The notes: generated by a model not told the origin, from the letters alone. Shown: positions 25,215 through 34,502, counted from the stretch's first letter. The stretch is 64,000 bases of DNA from Saprospirales bacterium (GCA_016719895.1 JADJYG010000021.1:1-64000), one strand, 5' to 3'. Translations and numbers: made by a program.

Positions 25215-26942
25215 ATGAAAAACCTTTCATTGTGCGTCGTGCTGTTGGCGACCGTCGTTTTGGCCGGCATCCGCGTGCATTATTTGAAATGGGATACGCC
25301 GCAGGTGGCCCATGTGCTCACCTGGGATGCTTTTGGCTATTACCTCGACCTGCCAGGCCTGTTTATTTACGGCGATGTAGAAAAACTGGAATGGTTGCCG
25401 GGTATTCTGGAAAAATACCGGCCTACCGGCAGCTTATACCAGGTGTCGGAGCTGCCCAATGGCAACTGGGTTATGAAATACCTGTTGGGCTTGTCTATCC
25501 TGTATGCGCCGTTTTTCTTTATCGGCCACGGGGTGGCCGGCTGGCTGGGGTATGCGCAAGACGGATTTTCGGCGCCGTATGCCCTGGCTATTTGTTTCGG
25601 CGCGCTGGCGTATGCTTTTTTAGGGCTGTTATTGCTCCGGCTGGTTCTCCGGCGTTTTTTCAGCGAGCCGGTCGCGGCGCTTGTCCTTTTGCTGACCGGC
25701 CTGGCCACCAACTATGTGCAGTATGCGGCGGTGGATTCGGCTATGACGCACGGGTTTCTGTTCAGTATATATGCGTTGGCGCTGTGGCTGATCGTGCGCT
25801 GGCACGAAACGCCGGGGCTACGGCTGGCTTTTTTTATCGGGCTGGTGATTGGTTTGGCTTGCATCACCCGGCCTACGGAGGGCGTTATGTTGTTTTTACC
25901 CCTGTTGTGGCAAAAAGAAGGGCTCGACAAGCGGCGGTTTTTCCGCCAGCAACCGGCGCACTTGGGTTGGGCGGTTGCCGGCGGTTTTTTGGGTATTTTA
26001 CCACAGCTGCTCTACTGGAAAACGGTGACCGGGGGCTGGATATACGACGTCGGCTCCAAGTTTCTGTTTTTCCGGCCGCACTGGCAGGTACTGGCAGGGT
26101 GGGAAAAGGGTTGGTTTGTGTATACGCCGGTGGCGTTACTGCTGGTGGCGGGTTTGCTTTTCCTGCGGCCCTACCCGTTTCGAAAAGCCGTGCTGACCTT
26201 TTCCCTGCTCAATGTCTGGATCATTATAGCATGGGCCGATTGGCGTTACGGCGCCAGCTATTCCTGTCGGGCACTGGTGCAGAGTTATCCCGTGTGGGCG
26301 CTGGCGCTGGGGGCCGTATTGACGAAGGTATGGGCCAGCCGGCTCAAACGCCTGCTTTTGCCCTTGGCGGCGTTTCTGGTTTATGTCAACCTGTTTCAAA
26401 TCGGGCAGTACAACCGCACTATTTTGCACTACAACGACATGAACCGGGCATATTACCGGGCCATTTTTTTAAACCCAAACCCCGGTCCGCTGGACATGTC
26501 GCTGCTGGATACCGACGAAATCATCCGCGACCGGGGGGCGTTTCAGCAAAAACAAATCCTCCGGTGGGATTCCATGGTGGTTATCAATAAAGCCGGGCGA
26601 TCGAAATCTGTGTTCCGGGAAGGGGATATTCGCCAACTCGAGGGTTACGACGCCGGCCGCGAGCAATGGCTCTACCTGGAGGCGCAGGTTAAATCGGACT
26701 GGGGCGCTTTCGACACCTGGCTGACGGCCGGGCTGACCCTGGGCGAGCGCCGCAAGCGCACGGCCTGCCGGATGGAAAACGGCATTTCAGCGCCACAAGC
26801 CTGGAATACCGTGGCGTTCTATTTCCGGTTGGCGCCCGGGTTCGACGGTGGCCGCTTCGCTTTTTTTGCAGAGACCAATTCGGTGCAGGATATCCGGATC
26901 CGGCAGGTTAGGCTGATTTTATTGGAGCGGAAAATGAATTGA
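25215..26942 (+). CDS. Polytopic membrane protein, glycosyltransferase-like
   Basis: This encodes 575 residues from MKNLSLCVVLLATVVLAGIR. About ten to eleven hydrophobic helices cover residues 1-400 (ICFGALAYAFLGLLLLRLVL; GFLFSIYALALWLIV; VALLLVAGLLFL), followed by a soluble C-terminal part of about 170 residues. The early loop GIRVHYLKWDTPQVAHVLTW and the overall layout resemble GT-C fold lipid-linked sugar transferases (GT39/PMT-like). I see no firmly diagnostic catalytic motif, so the function is inferred at class level only. It stands alone between the helicase (divergent) and the M14 peptidase, about 100 bases downstream on the same strand. Confidence 0.7.
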   Translation: MKNLSLCVVLLATVVLAGIRVHYLKWDTPQVAHVLTWDAFGYYLDLPGLFIYGDVEKLEWLPGILEKYRPTGSLYQVSELPNGNWVMKYLLGLSILYAPFFFIGHGVAGWLGYAQDGFSAPYALAICFGALAYAFLGLLLLRLVLRRFFSEPVAALVLLLTGLATNYVQYAAVDSAMTHGFLFSIYALALWLIVRWHETPGLRLAFFIGLVIGLACITRPTEGVMLFLPLLWQKEGLDKRRFFRQQPAHLGWAVAGGFLGILPQLLYWKTVTGGWIYDVGSKFLFFRPHWQVLAGWEKGWFVYTPVALLLVAGLLFLRPYPFRKAVLTFSLLNVWIIIAWADWRYGASYSCRALVQSYPVWALALGAVLTKVWASRLKRLLLPLAAFLVYVNLFQIGQYNRTILHYNDMNRAYYRAIFLNPNPGPLDMSLLDTDEIIRDRGAFQQKQILRWDSMVVINKAGRSKSVFREGDIRQLEGYDAGREQWLYLEAQVKSDWGAFDTWLTAGLTLGERRKRTACRMENGISAPQAWNTVAFYFRLAPGFDGGRFAFFAETNSVQDIRIRQVRLILLERKMN

Positions 26943-27038
26943 AACGGCAATTTCTGAAGTGTTTTGTAAAAAAAACAGATGTTTGCCGGGCATATTATTT
27001 TATCTGTATTGGAGATTTTCTTCAGAATAACACACATC

Positions 27039-29561
27039 ATGACCGGAATTCGCCCTGTACTGTCGCTGGCTTTTTGCTGCCTGACCTCCCTGCTTTTTGC
27101 TCAAAAGGCTGTCAAAAGTCCCGACGAATTTTTGCCCCACCGCATCGGCGAACAGTTTACGCCGCACCATATGCTGACCGGCTATTTTGAATACCTGGCC
27201 GCTGTAGCGCCCGCTACGATGCGGCTGGAGCGCTATGGCGCCACGAACGAAGCTCGCCCGCTCCAGCTGGCTATTTTTTCGGCGCCGGAAAATATGGCGC
27301 GTCTGGAACAGATCCGCCGGAACAATTTACGCATGGCTGGCTTAGATGCCTCTGCCGCCCAAAACGGCCCCGATCAGGCAGAGCCAGTGGCGATCGTGTG
27401 GCTGAGCATGAGTGTGCATGGCAACGAGCCGTCGGGGTCGGAATGCAGCCTGCTCCTGGCCTACCAGCTGGCCACCCAAACCGAGCCGGACGTACAGGCC
27501 TGGCTGAAAAACACGGTGGTCATCCTGGACCCCTCCCTCAATCCGGATGGGTACGACCGCTATACGCACTGGTACCGCGGTGCGTCGAATATGGAAAAAA
27601 ACCCGCGCGCCGACGCCCGCGAACACAGCGAGCCCTGGCCGGGCGGCCGCACCAACCACTATTATTTCGACCTGAACCGCGATTGGGCCTGGGCCACCCA
27701 GGTGGAAACGCAACAACGCATCGCCGTATACCAGCGCTGGCTGCCCCACGTGCACGCCGATCTGCATGAACAATACGTGGACAACCCCTATTATTTCGCT
27801 CCGGCGGCCGAACCCACGCACGATTATATTACGCCGTGGCAGCGCGATTTCCAGACCCAGATCGGTCAAAATCACGCCCGCTATTTCGACCAAAACGGTT
27901 GGCTCTATTTCACCCGCGAAGTATTCGATTTGTTTTATCCATCCTACGGCGACACGTATCCTATGTTCAACGGCGCCATTGGCATGACCTACGAACAAGC
28001 CGGTAACGCGCGCGCCGGCCGCGCGATCATTATTTCCACCGGCGATACCCTTACCCTGCACGACCGGATCCGGCACCATCTCACTACTAGCCGTTCTACG
28101 ATAGAAGCCGCCAGTAAAAAAGCCCGCGAAGTAGTAGCTAATTTCCGCAGCTACTACGAGCGCAGTACCCGCCAACCGCAGGGCCCCTACCACACTTTCG
28201 TGATCGCAGCGCGCAACGATCCCAACAAGATCAACACCCTTTGCCGCCTGCTCGACCGGCACCAGATCCGATATGGGCGCGCCGGGGCGGCTGCCGGCGG
28301 CATAAAAGCGTATGACTACCGGCAGGGAAAAGAAGCGGCCGTCGAACTGGATGAAAAAGACCTGGTGATCAGCGCTTTCCAGCCCCATTCTGTGCTCGTG
28401 CAGGTATTGTTTGAACCGGAGCACCACCTCAGCGATTCGCTTACCTACGATATTACGGCCTGGGCCTTGCCGTATGCCTATGGCCTGGAAGCCTACGCGC
28501 TAAAGCAGCGGCTGGAACCCAAACAACCGTTCCATTTGTTCAAGGCGCCGGAAGTCAGGCTGGCGGCGTCGCCCTACGCCTGGTGTGTGCACCGGCGTTC
28601 GCTGGCGGAAGCCCGTTTTCTGACGCAACTGCTCGAACGGGGTGTGAAGCTGCGCTATGCCATGAAGCCGTTTGACCTGGCCGACCAACAGTTCGAACCG
28701 GGCGCCCTGGTAATCACGCGTGCCGACAACCATCAATTGAGCGGCGAACTGGATGACTTCGTCCTGGCCGCTGCAGCCGCTTCCAATGTACCCCTGCACC
28801 CGATTTTTTCGGGATGGGCCGGCAAGGGTCGCGACCTGGGCTCCGAAAATTTCGTCCCGCTCCGCAAGCCGGAAGTGGCCCTGGTATACGGCGACGATGT
28901 GGACGATAATTCGTTTGGTCATACCTGGTTTTTTCTTGAGCAGGAGTTGGGTTGCCCCGTCACGCCCGTGGCGCTCGAGCGCCTGCACCGCCTGCACTGG
29001 AATGACTATACGGTGCTGATCTTTCCGAACGGCAACTACAACCTGCCGGACAATGTACTGAAAGCCTGCCAGGATTGGGTGCGCCAGGGCGGCCGGATCG
29101 TTGCCTTCGAAGGCGGGGTGAAAGCCTTTGCCGACAAGGAAGGTTTTGACCTGAAAAGCAAACAGGAGCTGAAAAAAGACTCTGCAGCCGCTGCCCCCAA
29201 GCCCTACCAGGCGCGCGAACGCGAGTCGATCAGCGACCAGGTACCCGGCGCCATCGTACAGGCGCAGGTAGACGCCACCCACCCCCTGTCTTTTGGTATA
29301 CCGCGGGAGTATTTTTCGCTGAAAACTACCGCGAGTTTGTTTGAAATACCGTCGAATGCAGCTACCGCCATCTGGCTGGGGGATAATTTCCGGACGCTGG
29401 GCTTCATTGGAAGCCGGATAAAGCCAAAACTGAAAAACACCCCCATTGCTGCCGTACAAAAGATGGGCGGCGGCGAGGTCGTATACTTTGTCGACAACCC
29501 CTTGTTCCGTAGTTTTTGGGAGCAAGGCAAGGTGCTGTTTGCGAATGCGTTATTCTTTTAG
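27039..29561 (+). CDS. M14-family zinc carboxypeptidase, secreted
   Basis: This encodes 840 residues from MTGIRPVLSLAFCCLTSLLF, a signal peptide ending near AQ. The zinc-binding HxxE is in SMSVHGNEPSGSE (about residue 127). WLPHVHADLHEQY may hold the third zinc ligand. The catalytic Glu region GMTYEQAG lies near residue 320. The C-terminal half (from about 450) is a non-catalytic domain resembling a glutamine-amidotransferase-like fold (LIFPNGNYNLPDNVLKACQD; WVRQGGRIVAFEGGVKAF). It probably trims peptides in the periplasm or outside the cell. No T9SS tail is seen. The frame could start at 26979 but the signal peptide fixes 27039. Confidence 0.9.
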   Translation: MTGIRPVLSLAFCCLTSLLFAQKAVKSPDEFLPHRIGEQFTPHHMLTGYFEYLAAVAPATMRLERYGATNEARPLQLAIFSAPENMARLEQIRRNNLRMAGLDASAAQNGPDQAEPVAIVWLSMSVHGNEPSGSECSLLLAYQLATQTEPDVQAWLKNTVVILDPSLNPDGYDRYTHWYRGASNMEKNPRADAREHSEPWPGGRTNHYYFDLNRDWAWATQVETQQRIAVYQRWLPHVHADLHEQYVDNPYYFAPAAEPTHDYITPWQRDFQTQIGQNHARYFDQNGWLYFTREVFDLFYPSYGDTYPMFNGAIGMTYEQAGNARAGRAIIISTGDTLTLHDRIRHHLTTSRSTIEAASKKAREVVANFRSYYERSTRQPQGPYHTFVIAARNDPNKINTLCRLLDRHQIRYGRAGAAAGGIKAYDYRQGKEAAVELDEKDLVISAFQPHSVLVQVLFEPEHHLSDSLTYDITAWALPYAYGLEAYALKQRLEPKQPFHLFKAPEVRLAASPYAWCVHRRSLAEARFLTQLLERGVKLRYAMKPFDLADQQFEPGALVITRADNHQLSGELDDFVLAAAAASNVPLHPIFSGWAGKGRDLGSENFVPLRKPEVALVYGDDVDDNSFGHTWFFLEQELGCPVTPVALERLHRLHWNDYTVLIFPNGNYNLPDNVLKACQDWVRQGGRIVAFEGGVKAFADKEGFDLKSKQELKKDSAAAAPKPYQARERESISDQVPGAIVQAQVDATHPLSFGIPREYFSLKTTASLFEIPSNAATAIWLGDNFRTLGFIGSRIKPKLKNTPIAAVQKMGGGEVVYFVDNPLFRSFWEQGKVLFANALFF

Positions 29562-29577
29562 CCGCCCAGAGCCTCCG

Positions 29578-29608
29578 TTTGTGCTGTGAGCCTTTTTCAT
29601 TATATTTG
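29578..29608 (+). promoter_or_regulatory. Bacteroidota promoter of the VWA gene
   Basis: TTTG (29578-29581), 19 bases, TATATTTG (29601-29608): an exact consensus match. The ATG lies 31 bases further on at 29640. Confidence 0.7.
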
Positions 29609-29639
29609 GAGATTCCAATTCCACTCAACTCAAAGCATT

Positions 29640-31061
29640 ATGAAACAGCTCTTCTTTTTCCTAATCGGCTTGGCATGGAGTGCCGTATTGTTTGCGCAGT
29701 CTTCAACTCCCGGGCAATTCCTGTTCATCTTTGACGCCTCCGGCTCAATGTGGCAAAAAATTGATCAGGATTACAAGATCAACGTGGCCAGATCGGTCAT
29801 GAATACCGTTCTGGCCGACATTCCGCCGGATGCGCGGGTTGGTCTGATGGTTTACGGACACCGCCGGAAAAATGATTGCGCCGATATCGAAACCCTGATT
29901 CCTCTGGGGCCTCTGAATCCTGCGCTGTTTTCCGCCAAACTGCAACAAATTGACCCGAAGGGTATGACGCCCATAGCGCAAAGTATCACGGCAGCCCTGG
30001 AATTGCTTCGACCGGTATCCGGGCAGGTAACGGTTATTTTAATCAGCGACGGATTGGAAACCTGTTCGGGAGATGCCTGCGCATTGATGCGGGCGGCCAA
30101 GGCGCAGGGGGTGAATATTGCGCTGCATGTCGTCGGTTTTGGCCTTAAAAACGACGATCAATCTTCTCTGGAGTGCCTGGCGCAGGCCGGTGGCGGGCAA
30201 TATTTCCCCGCAAATAATGTGGATGAACTCGCCAATGCTCTGGAACAAACGGTAGAACCGCCTGTGCAAGGCGGCGGCTGGCTTTCGATCAAAGCATCTG
30301 TCGACGGGAAATTACTGGATATCGGATTCAAAATCTTCAAAGCCGGCGACGCCAAAGAATACGCTTTCGGACGTACATATACCAACCCGGAAACCAACCC
30401 CCGTATTCTGCTCTTGCCAGTCGGAACCTACCGGGCACAGGTGGAAGCTATTTCGCTGGATGGGCGCCCCCAACAGCAATTTACCGACCTGGTAATCACC
30501 CCGGATGACACCCTGGTTTTAAACGTGGATTTTATAATGGGGGACATGGAAGTGCTGGCGACCCGGAACGGGGCTCGCTCTGACGCTACCATCAGGGTGT
30601 TGAAAGCGGGCTCTGGAGAAGTCGTGGCACTGGGCCGTACCTACAACAGTCCGGCACAAAATCCTGAAAAATTTCGGCTGCTACCCGGCAAATATGATCT
30701 TGAAATTACCGCTCTGGAAATCAAAGGCCGACCGGTAATCCGGTATGAAAACCAAACCCTGGCGCCTGGCGGCAGTCTGGCGTTTAAAGCGGAATTCCCA
30801 TCGGGCGAACTCCAGGTAGGCGCCCGCCAGGGGACGGACCTGGTGGATGCGGTTATCAGCATCAATTCTGTCAAATCAGGCAAGAATATCGCCAGCGGCA
30901 GGACGTATTTGTCTGCACAATCCAACCCCCATTCGTTTACCCTGGAACCGGGCGATTACGACGTGCAACTCAACCCGGTCAAACCCAAGGGACTGGGGAA
31001 AAAATCGCTGCGTGTAAGTATTACAGCCGAAAAAACCACGTCTGTATCGGTCGATTGGTAA
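29640..31061 (+). CDS. Secreted VWA-domain protein with three tandem beta-sandwich repeats
   Basis: This encodes 473 residues. The signal peptide MKQLFFFLIGLAWSAVLFAQ leads into a von Willebrand factor A domain (about 25-205) with an intact MIDAS: DASGSMW, a Thr in GMTPIAQSI, and the Asp in LISDGLETC. Three repeats of about 85 residues follow, each with the landmark GRTYxxxxxNP (GRTYTNPETNP, GRTYNSPAQNP, GRTYLSAQSNP) and L(L)PGxYxxxxxxxxxKGRP-like strands. It probably binds a metal-dependent ligand in the periplasm or at the surface. It has no T9SS tail. A consensus promoter lies directly upstream and the gene is likely monocistronic. Confidence 0.85.
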   Translation: MKQLFFFLIGLAWSAVLFAQSSTPGQFLFIFDASGSMWQKIDQDYKINVARSVMNTVLADIPPDARVGLMVYGHRRKNDCADIETLIPLGPLNPALFSAKLQQIDPKGMTPIAQSITAALELLRPVSGQVTVILISDGLETCSGDACALMRAAKAQGVNIALHVVGFGLKNDDQSSLECLAQAGGGQYFPANNVDELANALEQTVEPPVQGGGWLSIKASVDGKLLDIGFKIFKAGDAKEYAFGRTYTNPETNPRILLLPVGTYRAQVEAISLDGRPQQQFTDLVITPDDTLVLNVDFIMGDMEVLATRNGARSDATIRVLKAGSGEVVALGRTYNSPAQNPEKFRLLPGKYDLEITALEIKGRPVIRYENQTLAPGGSLAFKAEFPSGELQVGARQGTDLVDAVISINSVKSGKNIASGRTYLSAQSNPHSFTLEPGDYDVQLNPVKPKGLGKKSLRVSITAEKTTSVSVDW

Positions 31062-31094
31062 AGCCTGCCCGATGTGCGTTCTCCAATGCCCCTT

Positions 31095-31124
31095 CGGAAT
31101 ACCGGAAAAAACAGCGGCCGGTAC
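31095..31124. repeat. 30-bp dispersed repeat, copy 1
   Basis: This is identical over 30 bp to 38723-38752. The repeat begins CGGAATACCGGAAAAAACAG and ends GGCCGGTAC. TACCGG and CCGGTA inside it can pair around an A-rich loop. It is intergenic, 33 bases after the VWA stop codon. The rest of 31125-31357 shows no supported gene. Confidence 0.75.
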
Positions 31125-31357
31125 CGATAGGATGGGCAACCTGATCCGGACATGCAGTGCGGCGGAAAGTGGTTTGCGCTGTTGTTAGCGCCCTCGCCAT
31201 AGCCGTCAGGCTAAGGCTTGAAGCACCGATAGGGGCAGAAAACAGTGCGGGCCACAACAACGGTAGCTCTTTTCACCATCCGTGTGTTATTGGTTTTGTT
31301 CTCATTTTTGCCGACTGGCCAAACCATAAGCGGCCCTGGGTCCGGGTTGGTATCAAT

Positions 31358-31662
31358 CTATAATTTGTAGATTCGTGGAGGATCATTTAGCGGGTATCCT
31401 CCTGTATCTACGGTAGTAAATAGCTCCTCAGATACGCGTTGCGAATTGTTCAGAGTTAGGCTAATTTGGGAATTTCCGCCTGTAGCAACTCCCTGGCCAG
31501 AGCAAATTACCCAACGATCAATAAGCGTGTGTTGGGTGTCGGATCGATTTGCAGTGTGCAAAACGCCGGTTCCTTTTGCGAAAAAACCATTCCGGGCACC
31601 ATTCCGGTCAGGAGTACGGCGAGCAGCAGCGGCGTAAGGCAAGGTTTTCTGTTCCTGTTCGT
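31358..31662 (-). pseudogene. Remnant of a small secreted protein
   Basis: The minus strand from 31662 reads ACG (in place of ATG), then a convincing signal peptide NRNRKPCLTPLLLAVLLTGM with VPGMVFSQKEP. Coding character then switches frame near the AAAA run at about 31578-31582. The second frame continues GTGVLHTANRSDTQHTLIDR, WVICSGQGVATGGNSQISLT, LNNSQRVSEELFTTVDTGGY, PLNDPPRIYKL, then TAG at 31358. Both lesions could be sequencing errors or real decay. A short exported protein of about 100 residues is inferred, with no known family. Confidence 0.45.
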
Positions 31663-31701
31663 TTAGGTAAAAAAATTGGTATTTTAAAAAAATCGATTCA
31701 A

Positions 31702-33678
31702 CTATTCTCTGTCCGGGCCGTTGGGATAACCCTGCCGGCCGGCGGCGCCCACCACTATGCGCCTGGACACCGGCGCTCCCCCCGAAACAGCAACCGCGAA
31801 ATACACGCCCGGTAAAATGCGGCGCTCCTGAAGGTCTATACTTACGACAGACGTTTCTGATGCAAGCACCCGGCGGCTGAACACCGTTCTGCCCAGGCCA
31901 TCCTGCAAGTAGAAATCCAGGGGTTGGTTCAGCGGGGAGTTAAATTGCAGGTAAATAACCGTAGCGGCCGGGTTGGGGAACATCTGAAAATCCAGGCGAG
32001 GTTGTGCGGCTGCGGAAGCCGGCTCCACCGACGTGCCCTGCGGGTAGGCAACCTGAAAGCCGGGTGGGCAAAAGGTATTGTCGCAGGGACCGAGGTAATC
32101 GCCATGGCCCAGATGGCCGCCGATAGCGTGGTAATCAACACAGAGTGTAATTACCTGGTTGTCGGGTTTGTGACAGATGTACACCATGTGGTTATTGTTA
32201 TCGCAAATCCAGGCCGGGAGAATATCCTCGAATGGCGGCGGGTAGGCGCAATCGGGCAAGCCGTCGTTGTTGAGGTCAACGCTGTCGTCGCCGCCGTCGC
32301 AGAGGTCGCAGGCGTCGCCGACACCGTCGCAGTCGGCGTCATCCTGACCGGGGTTGGCAACAGCGGGGCAGCTGTCGAAGCAGTCGGCGATGCCGTCATT
32401 GTCCTGGTCGAAACCTTCGTCGATGTCGCCGTCGCAGTCATCGTCCAGGCCATTGCACACTTCGGGGTTGGCCAGGCAACTCAGCCCTTCGCCCTGGATG
32501 GCAAAGATGTAGGCCGCTTCGTTGCAATCGTCGTTGGCAATGGAAATGGTTGCGGTGTGCATGCCCGCGCTGGCTGGGTCGAACAGAATTTCGAAAGCGA
32601 TGCTTGTACCGGAAGCCACCGGCGTTCCGGGAATTGCGCTGAGGCTGAAGGCCGCCGAACCTGCAACAAACACGTGGGGCGCCGGATCGGTCAGGTTCAA
32701 ATCGATCGTACCCAGGTTGTGTATTTCAAAAGTGTGCGCTACAGTCGTTATCCCCACGAGGGCCACTCCGAAATCGGTGTGGTCGGCGAGGTCAGGTGTG
32801 GCGTCGCCATTGGCGATATACATTCCGTTGCCCCGCAGGCCAATTTCGGGCATATCGCAGCCGATCGTCCCATCGGGGATAGGGGCCACGCCGATAGATG
32901 TCATTGGAGCATCGCCGAATTCACTGGAAGAGTGGGTCGCGCCGATCGCCGCGCCTACGCCGGTAGCGGGATCGAGCTCGGCCAATATGTGTTGATCGTT
33001 CCATTCAGTGATATAAACATTTTGAACGGAGGGGTCGTAGGCGAATCCTTGCCCGAAAATAAAATTGGTTTGTGCGATGAGGGTTGTTACGCCAGTATTT
33101 AAGTCGAGGATATACAGGTAATTGTTCGTTATGCCATTTCCGTCCAGGAGATAAGCAACACCGTTGATGAAAAATATCGCGTCCCCTTCGTTTTGCAGGG
33201 TGCCGGTTATCATCGCCAGTTGCGTGGCATTTCCGGTAGCCGGGTCGACGCGGACCAATCTGTTGCTGCTAAAACTTATAGGAACGGGTTGATTGCCCAC
33301 CGCGCCGTAAAACATACCGTCAGACGGATTATAGGCAAAGGCCTCCAATAGGCGGACGTCCACAAAGGAAGGAGAAGTGATATCGATGTTTGCGACGAGT
33401 GTAGTTTGTCCGCTGTTTCGATCGATACAGACCAGTTTGGGGTTGTTAAACGGGTCGATTATTCCGTAAAATTTACCGGTGTTTTCATCATAATTAAGGT
33501 GCCGGATACCGCTATAGCCGCAGGTAGTTCCAATATCGGTAGCGTCTCCCGTAGTCGGATCTGCCGAAACGAGATGGTCGCCGATGATACCGTACAATTG
33601 CGTTTGTGTGTTAGCGGCAGGTTGAAACAGGGCCAGGGAGAAGGCTACAAGTTGACTGAAGCGGAGCAGTTTTTTCAT
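31702..33678 (-). CDS. T9SS cargo protein with MopE and thrombospondin type 3 calcium-binding repeats
   Basis: This encodes 658 residues. Signal peptide 1-25 (MKKLLRFSQLVAFSLALFQP). Residues about 27-270 form a beta-propeller-like region (LYGIIGDHLVSADPTTGDAT). About 285-400 is a choice-of-anchor-D-type Ig domain (HTFEIHNLGTIDLNLTDP; SIANDDCNEAAYIFAIQGEG). Near 410 is the MopE motif EVCNGLDDDCDGDIDEGFDQ, then a Cys/Asp-rich TSP3 stretch (DNDGIADCFDSCPAVANPGQ; DADCDGVGDACD). The C-terminus FQMFPNPAATVIYLQFN to the end is a type A T9SS sorting tail. It is exported across the outer membrane and probably surface-attached, stabilised by calcium. The ligand is unknown. Confidence 0.88.
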   Translation of the reverse strand: MKKLLRFSQLVAFSLALFQPAANTQTQLYGIIGDHLVSADPTTGDATDIGTTCGYSGIRHLNYDENTGKFYGIIDPFNNPKLVCIDRNSGQTTLVANIDITSPSFVDVRLLEAFAYNPSDGMFYGAVGNQPVPISFSSNRLVRVDPATGNATQLAMITGTLQNEGDAIFFINGVAYLLDGNGITNNYLYILDLNTGVTTLIAQTNFIFGQGFAYDPSVQNVYITEWNDQHILAELDPATGVGAAIGATHSSSEFGDAPMTSIGVAPIPDGTIGCDMPEIGLRGNGMYIANGDATPDLADHTDFGVALVGITTVAHTFEIHNLGTIDLNLTDPAPHVFVAGSAAFSLSAIPGTPVASGTSIAFEILFDPASAGMHTATISIANDDCNEAAYIFAIQGEGLSCLANPEVCNGLDDDCDGDIDEGFDQDNDGIADCFDSCPAVANPGQDDADCDGVGDACDLCDGGDDSVDLNNDGLPDCAYPPPFEDILPAWICDNNNHMVYICHKPDNQVITLCVDYHAIGGHLGHGDYLGPCDNTFCPPGFQVAYPQGTSVEPASAAAQPRLDFQMFPNPAATVIYLQFNSPLNQPLDFYLQDGLGRTVFSRRVLASETSVVSIDLQERRILPGVYFAVAVSGGAPVSRRIVVGAAGRQGYPNGPDRE

Positions 33679-33692
33679 GATTTATGGATTTT

Positions 33693-33706
33693 AACACAGC
33701 TGTGTT
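33693..33706. promoter_or_regulatory. 14-bp perfect palindrome upstream of the T9SS cargo gene
   Basis: AACACAGCTGTGTT lies 15 bases before the start codon (33678) on the minus strand. It is a possible operator for a dimeric regulator. No regulator is known. Confidence 0.35.
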
Positions 33707-33817
33707 CAGAGATAAAATAAAATGCCCGGCAAGCTTCCCCGCTTTTCCGGTCCCATGCTTGCACCCATCATACTTTTTCTTGCTTCAATCATGCATCCGT
33801 CATCTCTCGGTGGATAA

Positions 33818-33849
33818 TTTGAACTACTGCCGTCAACTTGTTACCTTTG
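33818..33849 (+). promoter_or_regulatory. Bacteroidota promoter of the mntA-hepT pair
   Basis: TTTG (33818-33821), 20 bases, TACCTTTG (33842-33849): an exact consensus match, 16 bases before the ATG at 33866. Confidence 0.7.
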
Positions 33850-33865
33850 TTTGAAATTCCAGCGT

Positions 33866-34192
33866 ATGCTACAATTGGAATCGGTCGCAACGGAACTTGA
33901 AAATTTGTGCAAGCGGTACAAGGTGAAACGGTTGTTTCTGTTTGGATCGGCCTTGACGGAGCGATTTGATGAAAAAACCAGCGATGTGGATGTGCTGGTT
34001 GAAATGCTGCCGATGCCCCCACTGCGCAAAGGGGAATGCCTAACCAGGTTCTGGGATGAACTGGAAGATTTATTCGAACATAAAGTGGACCTGCTTACAC
34101 CGGAATCGCTTCGAAATCCCTATTTGATCCGGGAGATCGAGCGAACAAAATCCCTTATTTATGACAGTCAAGGCGCGGAAATATCTGTCTGA
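33866..34192 (+). CDS. mntA: MntA-like minimal nucleotidyltransferase antitoxin
   Basis: This encodes 108 residues from MLQLESVATELENLCKRYKV. The nucleotidyltransferase signature GS-x10-DxD is intact: FLFGSALTERFDEKTSDVDV. In characterised MntA/HepT systems this antitoxin AMPylates a tyrosine of the HepT RNase toxin and silences it. The C-terminal half (HKVDLLTPESLRNPYLIREI) carries the usual third Asp-containing strand. Its end overlaps the start of hepT by 32 bases in another frame, which suggests translational coupling. A TTG start at 33851 is possible but the ATG is preferred. Confidence 0.88.
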   Translation: MLQLESVATELENLCKRYKVKRLFLFGSALTERFDEKTSDVDVLVEMLPMPPLRKGECLTRFWDELEDLFEHKVDLLTPESLRNPYLIREIERTKSLIYDSQGAEISV

Positions 34193-34502
34193 TATCCTGT
34201 ATTCCATTGAATTGATCGAACAATTCTTGAGCCCTACACCCTCTTTCCATAAATATTCCAATGATCTTAAAACTAAAGCCGCTGTAGAACGCTACCTGAC
34301 CATCATCGGTGAAGCAGTACACCTTTTTTCAAAAGAAGATTCGGTTGGGAACCAACTGAGTAGCGCGGCGCAAATAATTTCTTTCCGCAACCGACTTGTT
34401 CACGCATACGATGCTATCGACGACGCGATAGTTTGGGCGGCCGTGAAGAAGGGATTGCCTAAGTTGAAAAAGGAAGTGATTGCGCTGCTTGGAACGCCCT
34501 GA
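34161..34502 (+). CDS. hepT: HepT-like HEPN-domain RNase toxin
   Basis: This encodes 113 residues, an all-helical HEPN domain (DUF86). The catalytic RX4HXY motif is intact in ISFRNRLVHAYDAI (about residues 75-85). The Tyr is the residue that the partner antitoxin modifies in studied systems. The GEAVHLFSKED and FLSPTPSFHKYSNDL regions fit the family. It forms a type VII toxin-antitoxin pair with the overlapping upstream mntA. Small two-gene modules like this are often mobile and may act in phage defence or plasmid/genome maintenance. It is convergent with the hybrid sensor gene 20 bases downstream. Confidence 0.88.
   Translation: MTVKARKYLSDILYSIELIEQFLSPTPSFHKYSNDLKTKAAVERYLTIIGEAVHLFSKEDSVGNQLSSAAQIISFRNRLVHAYDAIDDAIVWAAVKKGLPKLKKEVIALLGTP

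Noticed and set aside
31924..33102. 392-codon Val/Gly/Ala-rich open frame on the plus strand
   Set aside because: Antisense to the MopE/TSP3 region of the T9SS cargo gene. Low-complexity composition, no start context or domain.
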